A DNA stretch of 64,000 nucleotides. Origin: Nipponacmea schrenckii. Lineage: Eukaryota > Mollusca > Gastropoda > Lottiidae. Shown here piece by piece: positions 48,870 to 61,790 of this stretch; positions within the stretch are counted from its first letter, which is position 1; every line of letters begins with the position of its first letter. Both the position numbers and the translations under genes were made by a program. Below the pieces are notes generated by a model. It saw only the letters and a list, made by a program, of their open reading frames with translations, did no database searches and was not told where the DNA came from. Where the stretch lies: positions 28,378,067-28,442,066 of the forward strand of contig CM060201.1 in assembly GCA_030562195.1 (NCBI GenBank). The letters run 5' to 3'.

Positions 48870-51800
48870 CCATCTTGTATAAAGTCAAAATTGCCCATAC
48901 CATCCCAAAGAAAAGGAACGATCGTAGTTTTAAACAGTACTAAACTTTCGCACATAATTTATTGCACTTGTGCAAGATCAGTACCAGTTAAGATCGTTTT
49001 GGTAATCAGGATTTACAAACTTTATTGGAATTTTGTCTTCAATAGGGTCATCAGAGGGCTCGTACCACCCTAGGCCTGTTCATCAGGAGAATCAAACCCT
49101 CCCTTCCCGAAAATTAGTATGAAACCCCCCACAAACCATTACACTGACAAATCCTTCACATATAGAAAACCTTTGAACCTCAATAACCAAGAATCTCTCA
49201 CATTTCAGGACAAATCAAGCGAGAAATTTGACACTACATAATCCTGCTAGTATGATATACATTTTCTGTAGTATCTCTACTCACTTTTATTAGTTGAAAA
49301 CAAGATTAGAAAGATAGGCTTATCATCAGTGATCACGCTCTTAAACCATCAAAGAAAAACTATAATAGCACAGAGTCCTTTACAGTGTGGAAAATACTGT
49401 TATAACCAGGGTAGGAGGCTAGGGGATACTCTATTGCCCTTTTTATTTTCGAATTGTTTGAGGTCAAATAATATGGAGTAACTGGAGCATTTATTAATAT
49501 AGAATCTATTGAACCTGAGAATAAAGTTTTAAAGATAATAGATCGCAATAGCTTTTATTGAATTGAAATGATAAATGGTTCAACTACGGACAATCACTCA
49601 TAAAGGTCCCCAATCCCAGAAACAAAATGAAAGAATTTAAACAAAATGTAACACGTGTCTAAAAGTAACATCAAAAACCGGTTCACAACTTATGATGGAG
49701 TCCAATGCCTCACAATGTAGGAGAGCATATTTTAATCAACGAATTTCTGGACGAGCACCAACTCAATTCAGTCCACGGGCCCACTTCTTCAGTTAAGCCA
49801 ATGATCTCGGAAATACAAAACGGTGAAATTGAGAAATGAAATAAACAGATTTGCACCAAAAAGATGGTCATTTAGAACATAAAAACGGAGTAAAATCGTC
49901 TGCACGTAATTGATTGCCGTCTCACCGACGTGGAATGTACATTTAGTAACCATAAGCTAATATTTCAGTTGACCTCAACACAAAATTAAGACGAAAAACG
50001 TCAATGACTTTCATTATACAATGTAATGATATGACATCCTGAGAAAATTGTTAAGAGTTAAGAGATTTGAATCGTAAGAAACTTGATCATCTGATATAAA
50101 CCAAATCATAAACATACTATCTAAACAGTTCACATCGTCTCTATCACTTCTTACATTCTTTACTTATTACGTCATTCCCCATGGTATACTAGTATCGTTT
50201 TATCCTGCTTCAAGACCGTGGTGGCATTTTCTGGTCTAGGATCTATATATTACAGACTGTCAAGATTTGAAGCGGATGGGATTAATAAGAAATCGCGGAA
50301 GCGTTATTGCGAGTCATCAAAGCCTTAAAAGCTATCCCCCAGTTCCCCTTTTATTTTTGAAATAGCTTGCTTCATTTCCAAACAGGACTAGTTTTCAGAT
50401 ATACGCTTAGTTTCCGTTAGCCATCAGATAATGATGGATTGCTTTTTTGGTTTTACGAAAGCGGGTGACTAATATCGGCTCTGTTTAGTACTATTTCAAA
50501 TTCCGCGGTTGTCTTGGAAGTGTTAACAAACAGCATGTATCTGAGAATAAAAATGAGTTATTACTAAAGGTTGAACTAGACAGTAGATCATGATAAGCTA
50601 ATGCTATCGTCAAATAAATAATTTCTTCTGTGTATATTAATACTGAAGGCAGTTAGATACAGTAACTTCAAGAATATGCAGAATCGGATTTTTGTTAAAT
50701 TCCTGTTTTAATTAGCAGTTATGTTTGTCAAATTAATTGACTGTAGGTGTTGCCCATTTAACTGTACAAGACCATACCATGGACATGTAAAGAACATATT
50801 TTTCACGAAAATTGCTGGTCCATTTCATTATCAAACATAAGTATGGAATACGCCTGGAAAGTGATTTACTTTTGAATTTTTGTGTACAGCAGTCATACAA
50901 GATTTTTTTCCAAAGATGATAGCACGGCTTCCTATTATATTAGAATGGATAATTCCAAGGACATATAGTAGATAGTATATTGCTATTTTCTAACATACCA
51001 CAGTCAATAAGGCAAGCTGAAGATAAACCAAGAGATGGCTAAAGGGCTGTACGAGGTTATATAGCTTAGACTTATACACTTAATCGTATTTCAAACTTTC
51101 CCACGAATGTTTGTGAAACAGTGACATACATTTACTAGCATTTAATCCAGGTTTGTCGTAACAATAAATTTACGCATATACTATTTTCAAGTGCAAAATG
51201 AATATGTCTACTTAATGTGAAAACGGACATTTTTACAATGGACAATTTTCAGCCAAAGTTTGGAACTTTTTAAAATGACATTTCAAGGAGAAAATGAGTT
51301 TTCTTTCAGTGTAAACATATATAAAATTAATTTTTATTACCGCAAAGACTAAAGGTAATGTTTTAAAGCTGAAATTCCAAAACTCACACATGTTATGGAA
51401 ACTAATCAAAAACCTTTGCTCAGACAATAACAAAAGTTCGTGGTAAAATGTTACTTCTAAGTGCCAGAATGAATATTTCTAGCTTTTTTGCGAACAGTGA
51501 CTCTCTTTTATATTTTCAAAAAGCCGAGACGACTCATATCCACTCTAATTGAAATAAGACTTTCGTTAAGGTGTTTTATCAGCTTATACTTTTAAAAACA
51601 ACAGAAAGAACTTAGGTTTATTTTTTATTTTTATAATAGTCTTTTCGATAGGATCTTCATATTACGTGAATGAACAAACAGTGGGGCTGTGAATCATACA
51701 AATAGGATGATCAAAAATTTTAAAAATACCAAAGCATTTCCACAGGACGTCTAATTTATTCAATACTTGCGCCGTTTCCGTATCATTATGATAATGATGC

Positions 51801-52105
51801 TGTATAATTATGAATGAGCATAATATATATGTATTGTATATATCTGTTATATGATGGGTAAAGGAAGGTGCGGAAATTGTTTATAAACATCAAAGTGGAG
51901 ACGGAAATTCATTCATGCCTTTCCTTATTATATCCACTTTATTTTATCATTGTCATTCTAGGAAACGTACGAGATATTTAACAGAAAAATTACGATTATC
52001 AGAAATGCAACAAATAAATAGCATTGGATATCACTTGAAACCACAAAAAAGCAACCAATTCCAGGCGTTGGGGTATTCTTTTAGCAGAGCAGCCTTAGTC
52101 TTTTC
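48870..52105. other. Gene-free stretch
   Basis: No supported gene or element. The frame that starts at 51915 runs into the N gap and is not evidence of a gene. Confidence 0.4.
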
Positions 52106-52605
52106 NNNNNNNNNNNNNNNNNNNNNNNNNNNNNNNNNNNNNNNNNNNNNNNNNNNNNNNNNNNNNNNNNNNNNNNNNNNNNNNNNNNNNNNNNNNNNNN
52201 NNNNNNNNNNNNNNNNNNNNNNNNNNNNNNNNNNNNNNNNNNNNNNNNNNNNNNNNNNNNNNNNNNNNNNNNNNNNNNNNNNNNNNNNNNNNNNNNNNNN
52301 NNNNNNNNNNNNNNNNNNNNNNNNNNNNNNNNNNNNNNNNNNNNNNNNNNNNNNNNNNNNNNNNNNNNNNNNNNNNNNNNNNNNNNNNNNNNNNNNNNNN
52401 NNNNNNNNNNNNNNNNNNNNNNNNNNNNNNNNNNNNNNNNNNNNNNNNNNNNNNNNNNNNNNNNNNNNNNNNNNNNNNNNNNNNNNNNNNNNNNNNNNNN
52501 NNNNNNNNNNNNNNNNNNNNNNNNNNNNNNNNNNNNNNNNNNNNNNNNNNNNNNNNNNNNNNNNNNNNNNNNNNNNNNNNNNNNNNNNNNNNNNNNNNNN
52601 NNNNN
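52106..52605. other. Assembly gap, 500 N
   Basis: Exactly 500 unknown bases, a typical placeholder length for a scaffold join of unmeasured size. Distances across it are unreliable. Confidence 0.99.
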
Positions 52606-52749
52606 TACTTCATACATATAATAATTGTAATCCACGTTTTAAAAGAGAAGGAAGGTTACCAAGAGGAAAATTTCAGTTGTAAAGACCTTCGTATGTTTAT
52701 AACAATTGGGTAATAAGGGTGTGCCGTCACTGCTTTTGGCGTGCAAGAG

Positions 52750-52975
52750 TTGTCAAGTAGTTAAGGGATACTACCACCTAAAATGGACATCAAATCAAAG
52801 TTTCAAGCCTAGTCAATATGAGCTTATATTTTAATCAATTGAACTTACCAGGTGTCATGACCAAAGAATAAAATCTCTATATAACAAGACATAGCCTTTA
52901 AACTAAGTAATTATCGAAAAACACTGCTAAAAGCATGTTTCAGAATTACTAAGTTTGATAGATTATGATATCGTT
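52750..52975. repeat. Dispersed repeat pair, copy 2
   Basis: ACCAGGTGTCATGACCAAAG, CTAAGTAATTATCGAAAA and TAAGTTTGATAGATTAT match 42450-42580. The left edge AGTTAAGGGATACTACCACC may correspond to the inverted end of copy 1. Confidence 0.65.
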
Positions 52976-53020
52976 TTTGGATTTATTGAATTATAGAGTA
53001 TTATATTGTAATCGTTAGAT

Positions 53021-53306
53021 CAGTGCTTCTCAACCTTTTTTGTGAGATTCCCCGATTGGCGAAATGTGTCGTAACTCCCCCCCCCCCACCCCAAAATTTT
53101 GGCGGTTTAGTGACCGTGGAGGGCAAGCTTCACAGGTTCGGAGCCACTGGGGGAGGGTTTAGGAAGCGTTCTCGTCCCAGGGATTTTTGAAAATTAGGGT
53201 CAATTCCCATCTTCTTATAGGGGGGCGTTCCCTTATCTCGGATAAGCTTGATCCTGAAAACACAATACCCTCCTATGTCTACCAACATTCAAAGGACAAA
53301 TAAAAT
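53021..53306 (+). mobile_element. hAT-like nonautonomous DNA transposon relic, copy B
   Basis: Starts with CAGTGCTTCTCAACCTTTTT, a hAT-Charlie-type end, and then runs colinear with the reverse complement of copy A at 31701-32130. The far terminal repeat is missing. A poly-C tract near 53078 interrupts it. Confidence 0.7.
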
Positions 53307-54735
53307 AGATACATGAACTCATATCTATGGTTTTTAGAAAAATGTTTGTATGATATAGATGATCTTCGCGAGAGAGAGTAATTTTTGTTGACCTTTACTG
53401 ACCACTGGTATGTGCACAATAATCACATTTAAATACTTAATAGGTTTAGAATAATATGACCTGTAGTTATAAGGTTAATAAAATTGATTATGTCCAGTAT
53501 TAAGTGAGGGTTGTATAAAATGTTTCTCATGCATAAATCTCTTAAGGGGTTTCCCATCTGAATAGGATTTTTCTGTCTTCATTCATATGACCCCATATGA
53601 CCTCAGGGTCCAAGGGTTCTTGAGATATAACCCGCAGCGACCTGGGACATGATCAGGTTACTGCAATTTAAAGGCTACAACACTAAGACACAACTTGTAT
53701 GCTAGTCAGGATTCGAAATGTCCACATCAGACCCGAAAATACACTCCTCCCCCCCCCCCAAACAACAAAGTCAGAATACGGGTTTGTCCACTTTGAGGAT
53801 ATATAAGATTTGTAGACTGTAACTTTTGTCTATCGAACGATTAGATGAAATAAAAAGGACCCATCCGACACACACGAAGACTTCAGTTTTCAATGTTATT
53901 ATTCTGAATGACATATCTACATACATGTACGAAATACACACAATAGGATGGCACCGCATGTGTTGTATATTGACAGATGCAATTCCCATATTCTGAATAT
54001 TGAAACCTGGAAGTCATTACTGGAATTGGGTCAAATATATTTATACTGAATGTCGTTTTCTATTGTTTCAAAATAGGGTATAAATAATTTTCGACAAAAA
54101 ACAAACAATGACAACCTGTGGGCGTTGAATAAGTTGGTCTATTTTGATGCATAACACATTTGCAGAGGAAAATACTGGAATTCAAAATAGGTCATAGTTT
54201 TGGTGGAAAAATACTATCATAATGAAAATTTAAGATTAAATTTAGTTTAACTTTGCAGAAAAATGAGACAAGTTCTCTTTCTGAAACACTATGCCTCATT
54301 TGCATCAATTCTAAAACATACAAAGCTCCCTTTGATTTTTATTTCTAAAATAATAGTAACCTTTCTTATAAGATATAAACCAGCCTTGTGTTACCGTATG
54401 TGATAGCATCATACAGTCAAAGATAACATAACTTACAGGAAAATATGTTAGTCTTAAATCTCTTATCGCGCCATCTTGAATTTTACCATAAAGACCACGT
54501 GAGTTCCATATTACATTTCATTGCGCCATTTGCATTCTAGAAATTTTTGAATTGTTTTCATTCACGGTGCGTATTTGAGGTTTCATTTGAGGCCATTGAA
54601 CTGATTTAATGCACTTTTGCTGTAAAAGAGAATTTGATATGAAAAAATAGTTTTAAATTTGTGTTGTATAATTTTTATTTTCATGTTTTCAAAATTCTAA
54701 ACGAAATGATTGAATTCGCATTAGCCCGACTTTCG
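53307..54735. other. Gene-free stretch
   Basis: No supported gene; a poly-C run near 53750. Confidence 0.4.
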
Positions 54736-56880
54736 ACCTGTTGTAGATTGGTAAGAGTTTCTATCTGTATTAGATTGGTAAGAGTTTCTATCTGTATTAG
54801 ATTGGTAATAGTTTCTATCTGTGTTAGATTGGTAAGAGTTTCTATCTGTTTTAGATTGGTAAGAGTTTCTATCTGTGTTAGATTGGTAAGAGTTTCTATC
54901 TGTGTTAGATTGGTAAGAGTTTCTATCTGTTTAGATTGGTAAGAGTTTCTATCTGTTTAGATTGGTAAGAGTTTCTATCTGTTTTGATTGGTAAGAATTT
55001 CTATACCTGTTGTAGATTGATAAGAGTTTCTATCTGTGTTAGTTTGGTAAGAGTTTCTATCTGTATTAGATTGGTAAGACTTTCTATCTGTTTTGGATTG
55101 GTAAGAATTTCTATACCTGTTGTAGATTGATAAGAGTTTCTATACCTGTTGTAGATTGGTAAGAGTTTCTATCGGTGTTAGATTGATAAGAGTTTCTATC
55201 TGTTTTAGATTGGTAAGAGTTTCTATCTGTGTTAGATTGGTAAGAGTTTCTGTCTGTTTTAGATTGGTAAGAGTTTCTATCTGTTTTAGATTGGTAAGAG
55301 TTTCTATCTGTTTTAGATTGGTAATAGTTTCTATCTGTTTTAGATTGTTAAGAGTTTCTATCTGTGTTAGATTGGTAAGGTTTCTATCTGTTTTAGATTG
55401 GTAAGAGTTTCTATCTGTTTTAGATTGGTAAGAGTTTCTATCTGTTTTAGATTGGTAAGAGTTTCTATCTGTTTTAGATTGGTAAGAGTTTCTATCTGTT
55501 TTAGATTGTAAGAGTTTCTATCTGTGTTAGATTGGTAAGAGTTTCTATCTGTTTTAGATTGGTAATAGTTTCTATCTGTATTAGATTGGTAAGAATTTCT
55601 ATACCTGTTTAGATTGGTAAGAGTTTCTATCTGTTTAGATTGTAAAGTTTCTTCTGTTTTAGATTGGTAAGAGTTTCTATCTGTGTTAGATTGGTAAGTT
55701 TCTATCTGTTTTAGATTGGTAAGAGTTTCTATCTGTGTTAGATTGGTAAGAGTTTCTATCTGTTTTAGATTGGTAAGAGTTTCTATCTGTTTTAGATTGG
55801 TAAAGTTTCTATCTGTGTTAGATTGGGAAGAGTTTCTATCTGTTTTAGATTGGTAAGAGTTTCTATCTGTTTTAGATTGGTAATAGTTTCTATCTGTTTT
55901 AGATTGGTAATAGTTTCTATCTGTTTTAGATTGGTAAGAGTTTCTATCTGTGTTAGATTGTTAAGAGTTTCTATCTGTTTTAGATTGGTAATAGTTTCTA
56001 TCTGTTTTAGATTGGTAAGAGTTTCTATCTGTGTTAGATTGGTAATAGTTTCTATCTGTTTTAGATTGGTAAGAGTTTCTATCTGTGTTAGATTGGTAAT
56101 AGTTTCTATCTGTTTTAGATTGGTAAGAGTTTCTATCTGTGTTAGATTGGTAAGAGTTTCTTTCTGTGTTAGATTGGTAATAGTTTCTATCTGTTTAGAT
56201 TGGTAAAGTTTCTATCTGTGTTAGATTGGTAAAGTTTCTATCTGTTTAGATTGGTAATAGTTTCTATCTGTTTTAGATTGGTAATAGTTTCTTTCTGTTT
56301 AGATTGGTAAGAGTTTCTATCTGTTTTAGATTGGTAAGAGTTTCTATCTGTTTTAATTGGTAAGAGTTTCTATTCTGTGTTAGATTGGTAAGAGTTTCTA
56401 TCCCGTTTTAGATTGGTAAGAGTTCCTATCTGATTAATTGGTAAAGTTTATATCTGTTTTAGATTGGTAAGAGTTTCTACCTGTTTTAGATTGGTAAGAG
56501 TTTCTACTGTATTAGATTGGTAAAAGTTTCTACTGTTTTAGATTGGTTAAGATGTCTACTGTTTTAGATTGTAAAGTTACATATCCTGTTGATTTAAGAT
56601 TCCTACCTTTAATTGTAAGAGTTTCTATATCTTAGTTAATGGTAAATTCTATCTTATTTAGTAAAGAGTTTAAACTTATAATGGGTAAGAGTTATATATA
56701 CCTGTTCCTTATTTAGGTAAGAGTCCATCTGATTATAATCGTTATAAGCTTATATCTGTTATAGTGGTAAGAGTTCTAGACTGGTAATTATATTGGAAGA
56801 GTTTTACTGCTTAGATTGGTTAATAGTTTTACCTGTTTAAGATGTTAAAATGTTACCTATTTAGAATTTTCAGTAATATC
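54736..56880. repeat. 27-bp minisatellite, about 2.1 kb
   Basis: The unit GATTGGTAAGAGTTTCTATC plus TGTGTTA (or TGTTTTA) is repeated about 75 times. Variants differ at GTGTTA/GTTTTA/GTATTA and TAAGAG/TAATAG, with occasional one-base deletions. Because 27 is a multiple of three, frames translating to repeated RLVRVSICF or RLVIVSICV appear; they break at each indel and are not a gene. From about 56400 the copies decay progressively. Confidence 0.97.
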
Positions 56881-59335
56881 CGGTCTTAAAACGCAATTCT
56901 AGCCATATAACTCAGTCTTCACATCATGCATTAAATGAAATAAAAATTCCATATTTATTTATAATTTACCAAAGTAATTAAGAGTTGATTAATAAACCAT
57001 ATCTACTTTTCTAGGTTAAGAGTAAATCTGACATCCGCTTTAAGAATGTCAATATAGCTGGTATGATTCAATTGGTAACTAATGCATGCATGGTTCCACT
57101 CTCACGATGGGCTTCTCATCTTTGTTTCCTTCGTTGAGTATATTTGCAAATGACATCAATGTAAAATTTGTCAGTTAATTTCTTGTTAATTTATTGAGAT
57201 TTTTTTAGCCACGGTTGAAAGTCGAGATTTTATATCTTAAAATGCAAATCTTGGATTTTAATTGGTCACCACCCATAAACCCTATTCAATTGTAAGAGTT
57301 TTCTACCTATTTGTAAGAGTGCTGCCTGTAACATCGTGTTGACTTTAATTTCTACAGAAAAGAGCTTTGTAAATTATAAATGCACGATTAAAAACTTTAA
57401 ATTATGCCCTGGGATCCTTAGAAAAACCTGTCCATGACAATAACTAATGTCAAGCTGTTTTATGCCTTTATTCTTCATATGGAGTAAGTTATTGCTGTCT
57501 GTGAAGACAAATTCAATTGTGGACAAGAAATAATATGGTGTTGCTTAAAAGCGTTCAATGTTTGAGAGTAGTCAATAAATACGATACATTTATAAGATTT
57601 AATATTTTCGACAAGGTCTTCATAATATCGATCGTATAGAGACCTCGAGAGATAGTAGTTTAGATAACTTGGTCTGGTTAATTACATCAACATAGAATAA
57701 TGACAAGTGTAGGATGTCCGACAAGTGAATAACCATACCAATTTTCATCCACGGCGTTAATCAATGATTTGTTACTACTAAAATTCTGGTGGCGTTTTAA
57801 TCCCATGAAGCAAAAACGATGGACAATCGTTTTCATCATTTCTACATGAAAACTATCAAATAAAACGAGAAATCATTTTCAGTTGGTTTGTCTAAATTTG
57901 TTAAATAGGCTAAAATTCCGACTACAATTATTTCGGCTACAGAATGCATTCTATGTTTTGATGTAGTATTCCTACTTAAGCTGACTGCTTGTATTTAAGC
58001 ATTGTCTATTGAATTTCCAAGATGCATTATAGTCTAGAGTTTACGATGGAGCTCGAAGAGGTACTGCGTAAATCAGTTTTTGGCAATCGTGCGCTATATT
58101 GTGTTATATCAATAGAAAAATGGGTGTTATGCTACTTCAGATATAATTATTCCATTACATAACCGTTTCTTAACAGGCACCGTTCCTGTAGAATTTCAGA
58201 ACTTTCAATAGTTGGTCGTCTTTTATCTTAAACTATAATGATGTCGAGGAATTTCTTAAATGACTTTGAGATATTAGTAAATGTCAAAAAGTTTTTATAG
58301 ATGGGCATTATCTCTTGGCAAATTTTCTGGACGTTTGCGTCGAATTAAGCTCGAAGAATGGTATTTAATATAAATTGCAAACTTTATCAAGGGTGAGGCT
58401 TCTAGCACATGTTGTACATGACCTTAATATTAACAGAAAAGCAAGATTTCACGCCCAGAATACTACCAGAAGCCGGTGAATATAGCCAAGCGTTGAGAGA
58501 AACTTGATAAGGCCGGCAAGTCGGTCTGTCTGTATACTTCCTTACTTACTGCTACAAGAATATACTTGGACAAGAATAACTTTTACTCGGTAAACCTACG
58601 CTTACGATATTTTTGGAAATATTTAAATTTGTTTGACTAGATCTACAGAATTAATTCAACTGGTGGTCGTCGTATAGCATGCGAAAGTTAAATGTACTTA
58701 CGCTTTTTCTATCAGAGATATTTCAAGCGGCCATTATCCAACTTATTCTTCACAGTGAAACCGACATAGAGATACTATAAATAACTTGGAATACCCCGGT
58801 GCTAAATTGCTGTATTTGGCAATGGTTCACTGCGGGATGAGGGTTTTCTCTTTATTCTCACCAATCAGAATGCGGGAAATTTTTTCGCGAACTGTGTCAT
58901 GTCGGGACACCAGGAATCAATGACGTCATAATTCGAAAAGTTACCGTGTACCTATTTGTAATCAAGGCTTAACTCTTATGTGATAAGTCAAGCTTAATTG
59001 AATTGTATAACAATATGTTTCAGTTCGTTAATTTGTTAGACTGATCTTATCATCAATGATCGCAGGAAATTATTCTAAAATTGCGTTCAATAGTTGGACT
59101 ACACCATTTCATAGAACTGTGACATGACTGTGATTATGAAATAATAATTCCAAAGATACGAATGATAAATGTAGCATGAAATTTATTTTCTGAGTTGAAA
59201 TGGATATCAAATTGTAATTAGACGGCTGTACAGTGCGAGCAGTAATCGAGTAGTGTAACTTCAAAATTCTGTTGGGCCAATAAAATAACATAGCCTTGAT
59301 CATCTGGTCTAATTGCGTTAAAGCACAGGGGCAGG
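56881..59335. other. Gene-free stretch with stray 27-bp units
   Basis: No gene. Isolated remnants of the minisatellite (TTGTAAGAGTTTTCTACCT) occur near 57290-57320, beyond 400 nt of unrelated sequence. Confidence 0.4.
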
Positions 59336-59339
59336 ACGA

Positions 59340-59520
59340 AGATGCTTTTTATACGCCCACCTAATAATGTGTTTATCTAACTGTTACCCCTGATTATCTG
59401 TCCGTCCGTCTGCCCACAACTGGTTTGGATTTTGATTAAACTTGGTGTGAGTGTTTGTGATCACCCTATTAAAAAGTAGAAAAAAATTCAATATGAGGCA
59501 ATTGTCTTTGTTCTTTTATA
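59340..59520. repeat. Possible dispersed repeat
   Basis: TTTTTATACGCCCACC followed by CTGTCCGTCCGTCTGCCCAC and AACTTGGTGTGAGTG resembles an interspersed element widespread in mollusc genomes. This is memory-based pattern recognition; ends and duplications were not identified. Confidence 0.35.
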
Positions 59521-61294
59521 AAATTATAAAACTGTAAACACTAAGGTAGGCACGATTTCAGATTTTAGACGAAACTGGGCGAAATTGTTTATTATTATCC
59601 AAGGATAAGTCCAATCGATATCAAAACAATCGAAACATATTTGGTCTTGGTTATTGCCCTTGTTCTTGAAAACGCGTACTGATAGCTCTTGTCAACCTTC
59701 CGGACAACTTGACCGCCATTTACAAATGTAGCCCTATTACAAATCTCATCGCTATTTTTTTAACAAGTTATGACAATGACAACACTCGTCTTACAAGATT
59801 ATATTCTCGTCACTTGGCGTACTCTAACTTTTTTGTATCTCTTCATTTGAAGAGTTCCTTATTCAAGAAGTTATCCCTAACGGTGATTTTCTGGAAACGC
59901 TGAAAGTTGTTGGGCCTATTAACACTGATTTCATCGGATTCTGTAATATCGTCTTTGGAGTATGATGTTCATTGGATATTTACATCTGTTCAACTTGAAA
60001 AACTCACCAGGAAGGTATTTTCCTATACTCAACCTTTATTTTCTTTACAATGACTTTCTCGTGACACCCATATTATAAAACATAAAAACTAGAAAAGATC
60101 AATTGATTTAGGTAATTCTATTCCGCCTTGTTCTTACTCATATTGTTTGGGTTGGTATTTCTTTTAAAATGTATGAAATATTTCATTCATCTGCAAGGCG
60201 TAGTCTTAGGGAAGTGTGCCCCCGTTCGTGAACTTACTCTTTCGGTAGGTTACTATCAAGATGCTTAATCAGATATCATGGTTGAAGGTTTAAGAAACTA
60301 TTAAACATGTATATCACTAAAAGCCTGAAACAAATAGTGTAGCCCCATCGACAAGATCCCAAACGTCTCAAACGAAACTCTTTTATCTTAAAATTACATT
60401 AACGATACTTGTATTTCAAAAATATTCAAATATGATTGGGATGGATTTTTCTTATGTCGTTATTCTATGAAGATATAATGGACATACATCATTTCCAAAC
60501 CACACCCTCAGTCGTCATACTTCATTGAGGCCGTGGTAATACACTTGAGCAAAATGACATTCACACTAAAATATTTTCAGCAAAAACTGACCCTAGAATC
60601 TATCTAGGAATGTCACCCAATCAAATCAAATCACTCGTTATGGAGATTACATTGTCAACAAAGGTGTGGTGGGCAAAGTGTAATGCGGGTATATTGTGTT
60701 AGATTAAGTATAAGCGATATGATGTTGCTCATATTTTTAGAATGGTTCGAGCTCTAGGTTCCTATTTCTTTCCCATTTTCTTCTTTTAATTTTTATTTTA
60801 CAGATAATTCTTTAAGGGTTCGGATTTATTTTGTTTTTTGGTACCTTTTGTGATTCACACTTATAGTAAATTATGTATATATGTATATGTATTGGTACAT
60901 ATTGGTACATAATATACCTCCATTATACGAGAATCATTTGTGGCAATATTTGTGTCTGAAAATAGGGAAATATTTGAAACTTAATCAAACGAACATTTCG
61001 TTTTTAATACATGGTTTATCTTGATTCTACATATGGTTAATATTATACTATTTGTTGATTTTATTCACTAAAAACGTTCGTACCAAGATGGTTGTATCTG
61101 CAAGAAGGATTTCGGTTACAAATTTAATTATTTTTAACAGTCGTTTAGAATTAAATCTCGTAAAGATAATCATATATTTTCACAGATATTTTCAGCCAAA
61201 TCGCAATATTACAATGTATACTAGTGTGTTAAAAACAACTGACACTCTACTAATTTTCGCTTCAATACTATCTTGACAATTGAAAGATATGGAA
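59521..61294. other. Gene-free stretch
   Basis: No supported gene or element. Confidence 0.4.
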
Positions 61295-61790
61295 TTTTTC
61301 GACAAGCAAAGATCTCGACAAGCAAAGAAATAGAAACTCTCGACATGCAAAGATCTCGACAAGCATAAAAATATTAACCTTCGACAAGCAAAGATCTCGA
61401 CTAGCAAAGAAATATAAACTCCCGACATGCAAAGATCGCGACAAGCAAAGAAAAATAAACTCTCCACAAGCAAAGAAATATAAACTCTCCACAAGCAAAG
61501 AAATATAAACTCTCCACAAGCAAAGAAATATAAACTCTCGACAAGCAAAGCAATGAAAACCGCTTGCACAGCTAAGCAATGAAAATTTTCTCGCCAAGCA
61601 AGGCAATGAACATTTCGCGACATGTTATAACATTTTATCGAAGGGTAAGCCATGTAAATGTCACAACAAGCTATTAAGCAAAGCCAAGTTTCGACAAGCT
61701 AAGCAATGAAAGTTTCTCGACAAGCAATTTTACGGGAAAGCAGAGCAAAGAAAATGTCTTGCAAAGTAAAGATGTGAAAATCTCTCGACA
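61295..61790. repeat. 25-bp minisatellite
   Basis: The core AACTCTCCACAAGCAAAGAA plus ATATA repeats in exact 25-nt steps at 61461, 61486 and 61511; copies on both sides are diverged but keep CGACAAGCAAAG. Minus-strand frames of up to about 150 codons here are repeat artefacts. Confidence 0.92.

Noticed and set aside
51915..52682. Long open frame across the N gap
   Set aside because: Most of its codons are unknown bases; the flanking residues resemble no protein.
54661..56206. Open frames encoding repeated RLVRVSICF-type peptides
   Set aside because: They arise because the 27-bp repeat length is divisible by three; single-base deletions break the frame repeatedly.
61192..61653. Minus-strand frames of 112-153 codons
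   Set aside because: They lie in the 25-bp minisatellite and carry its periodic peptides in two overlapping frames.
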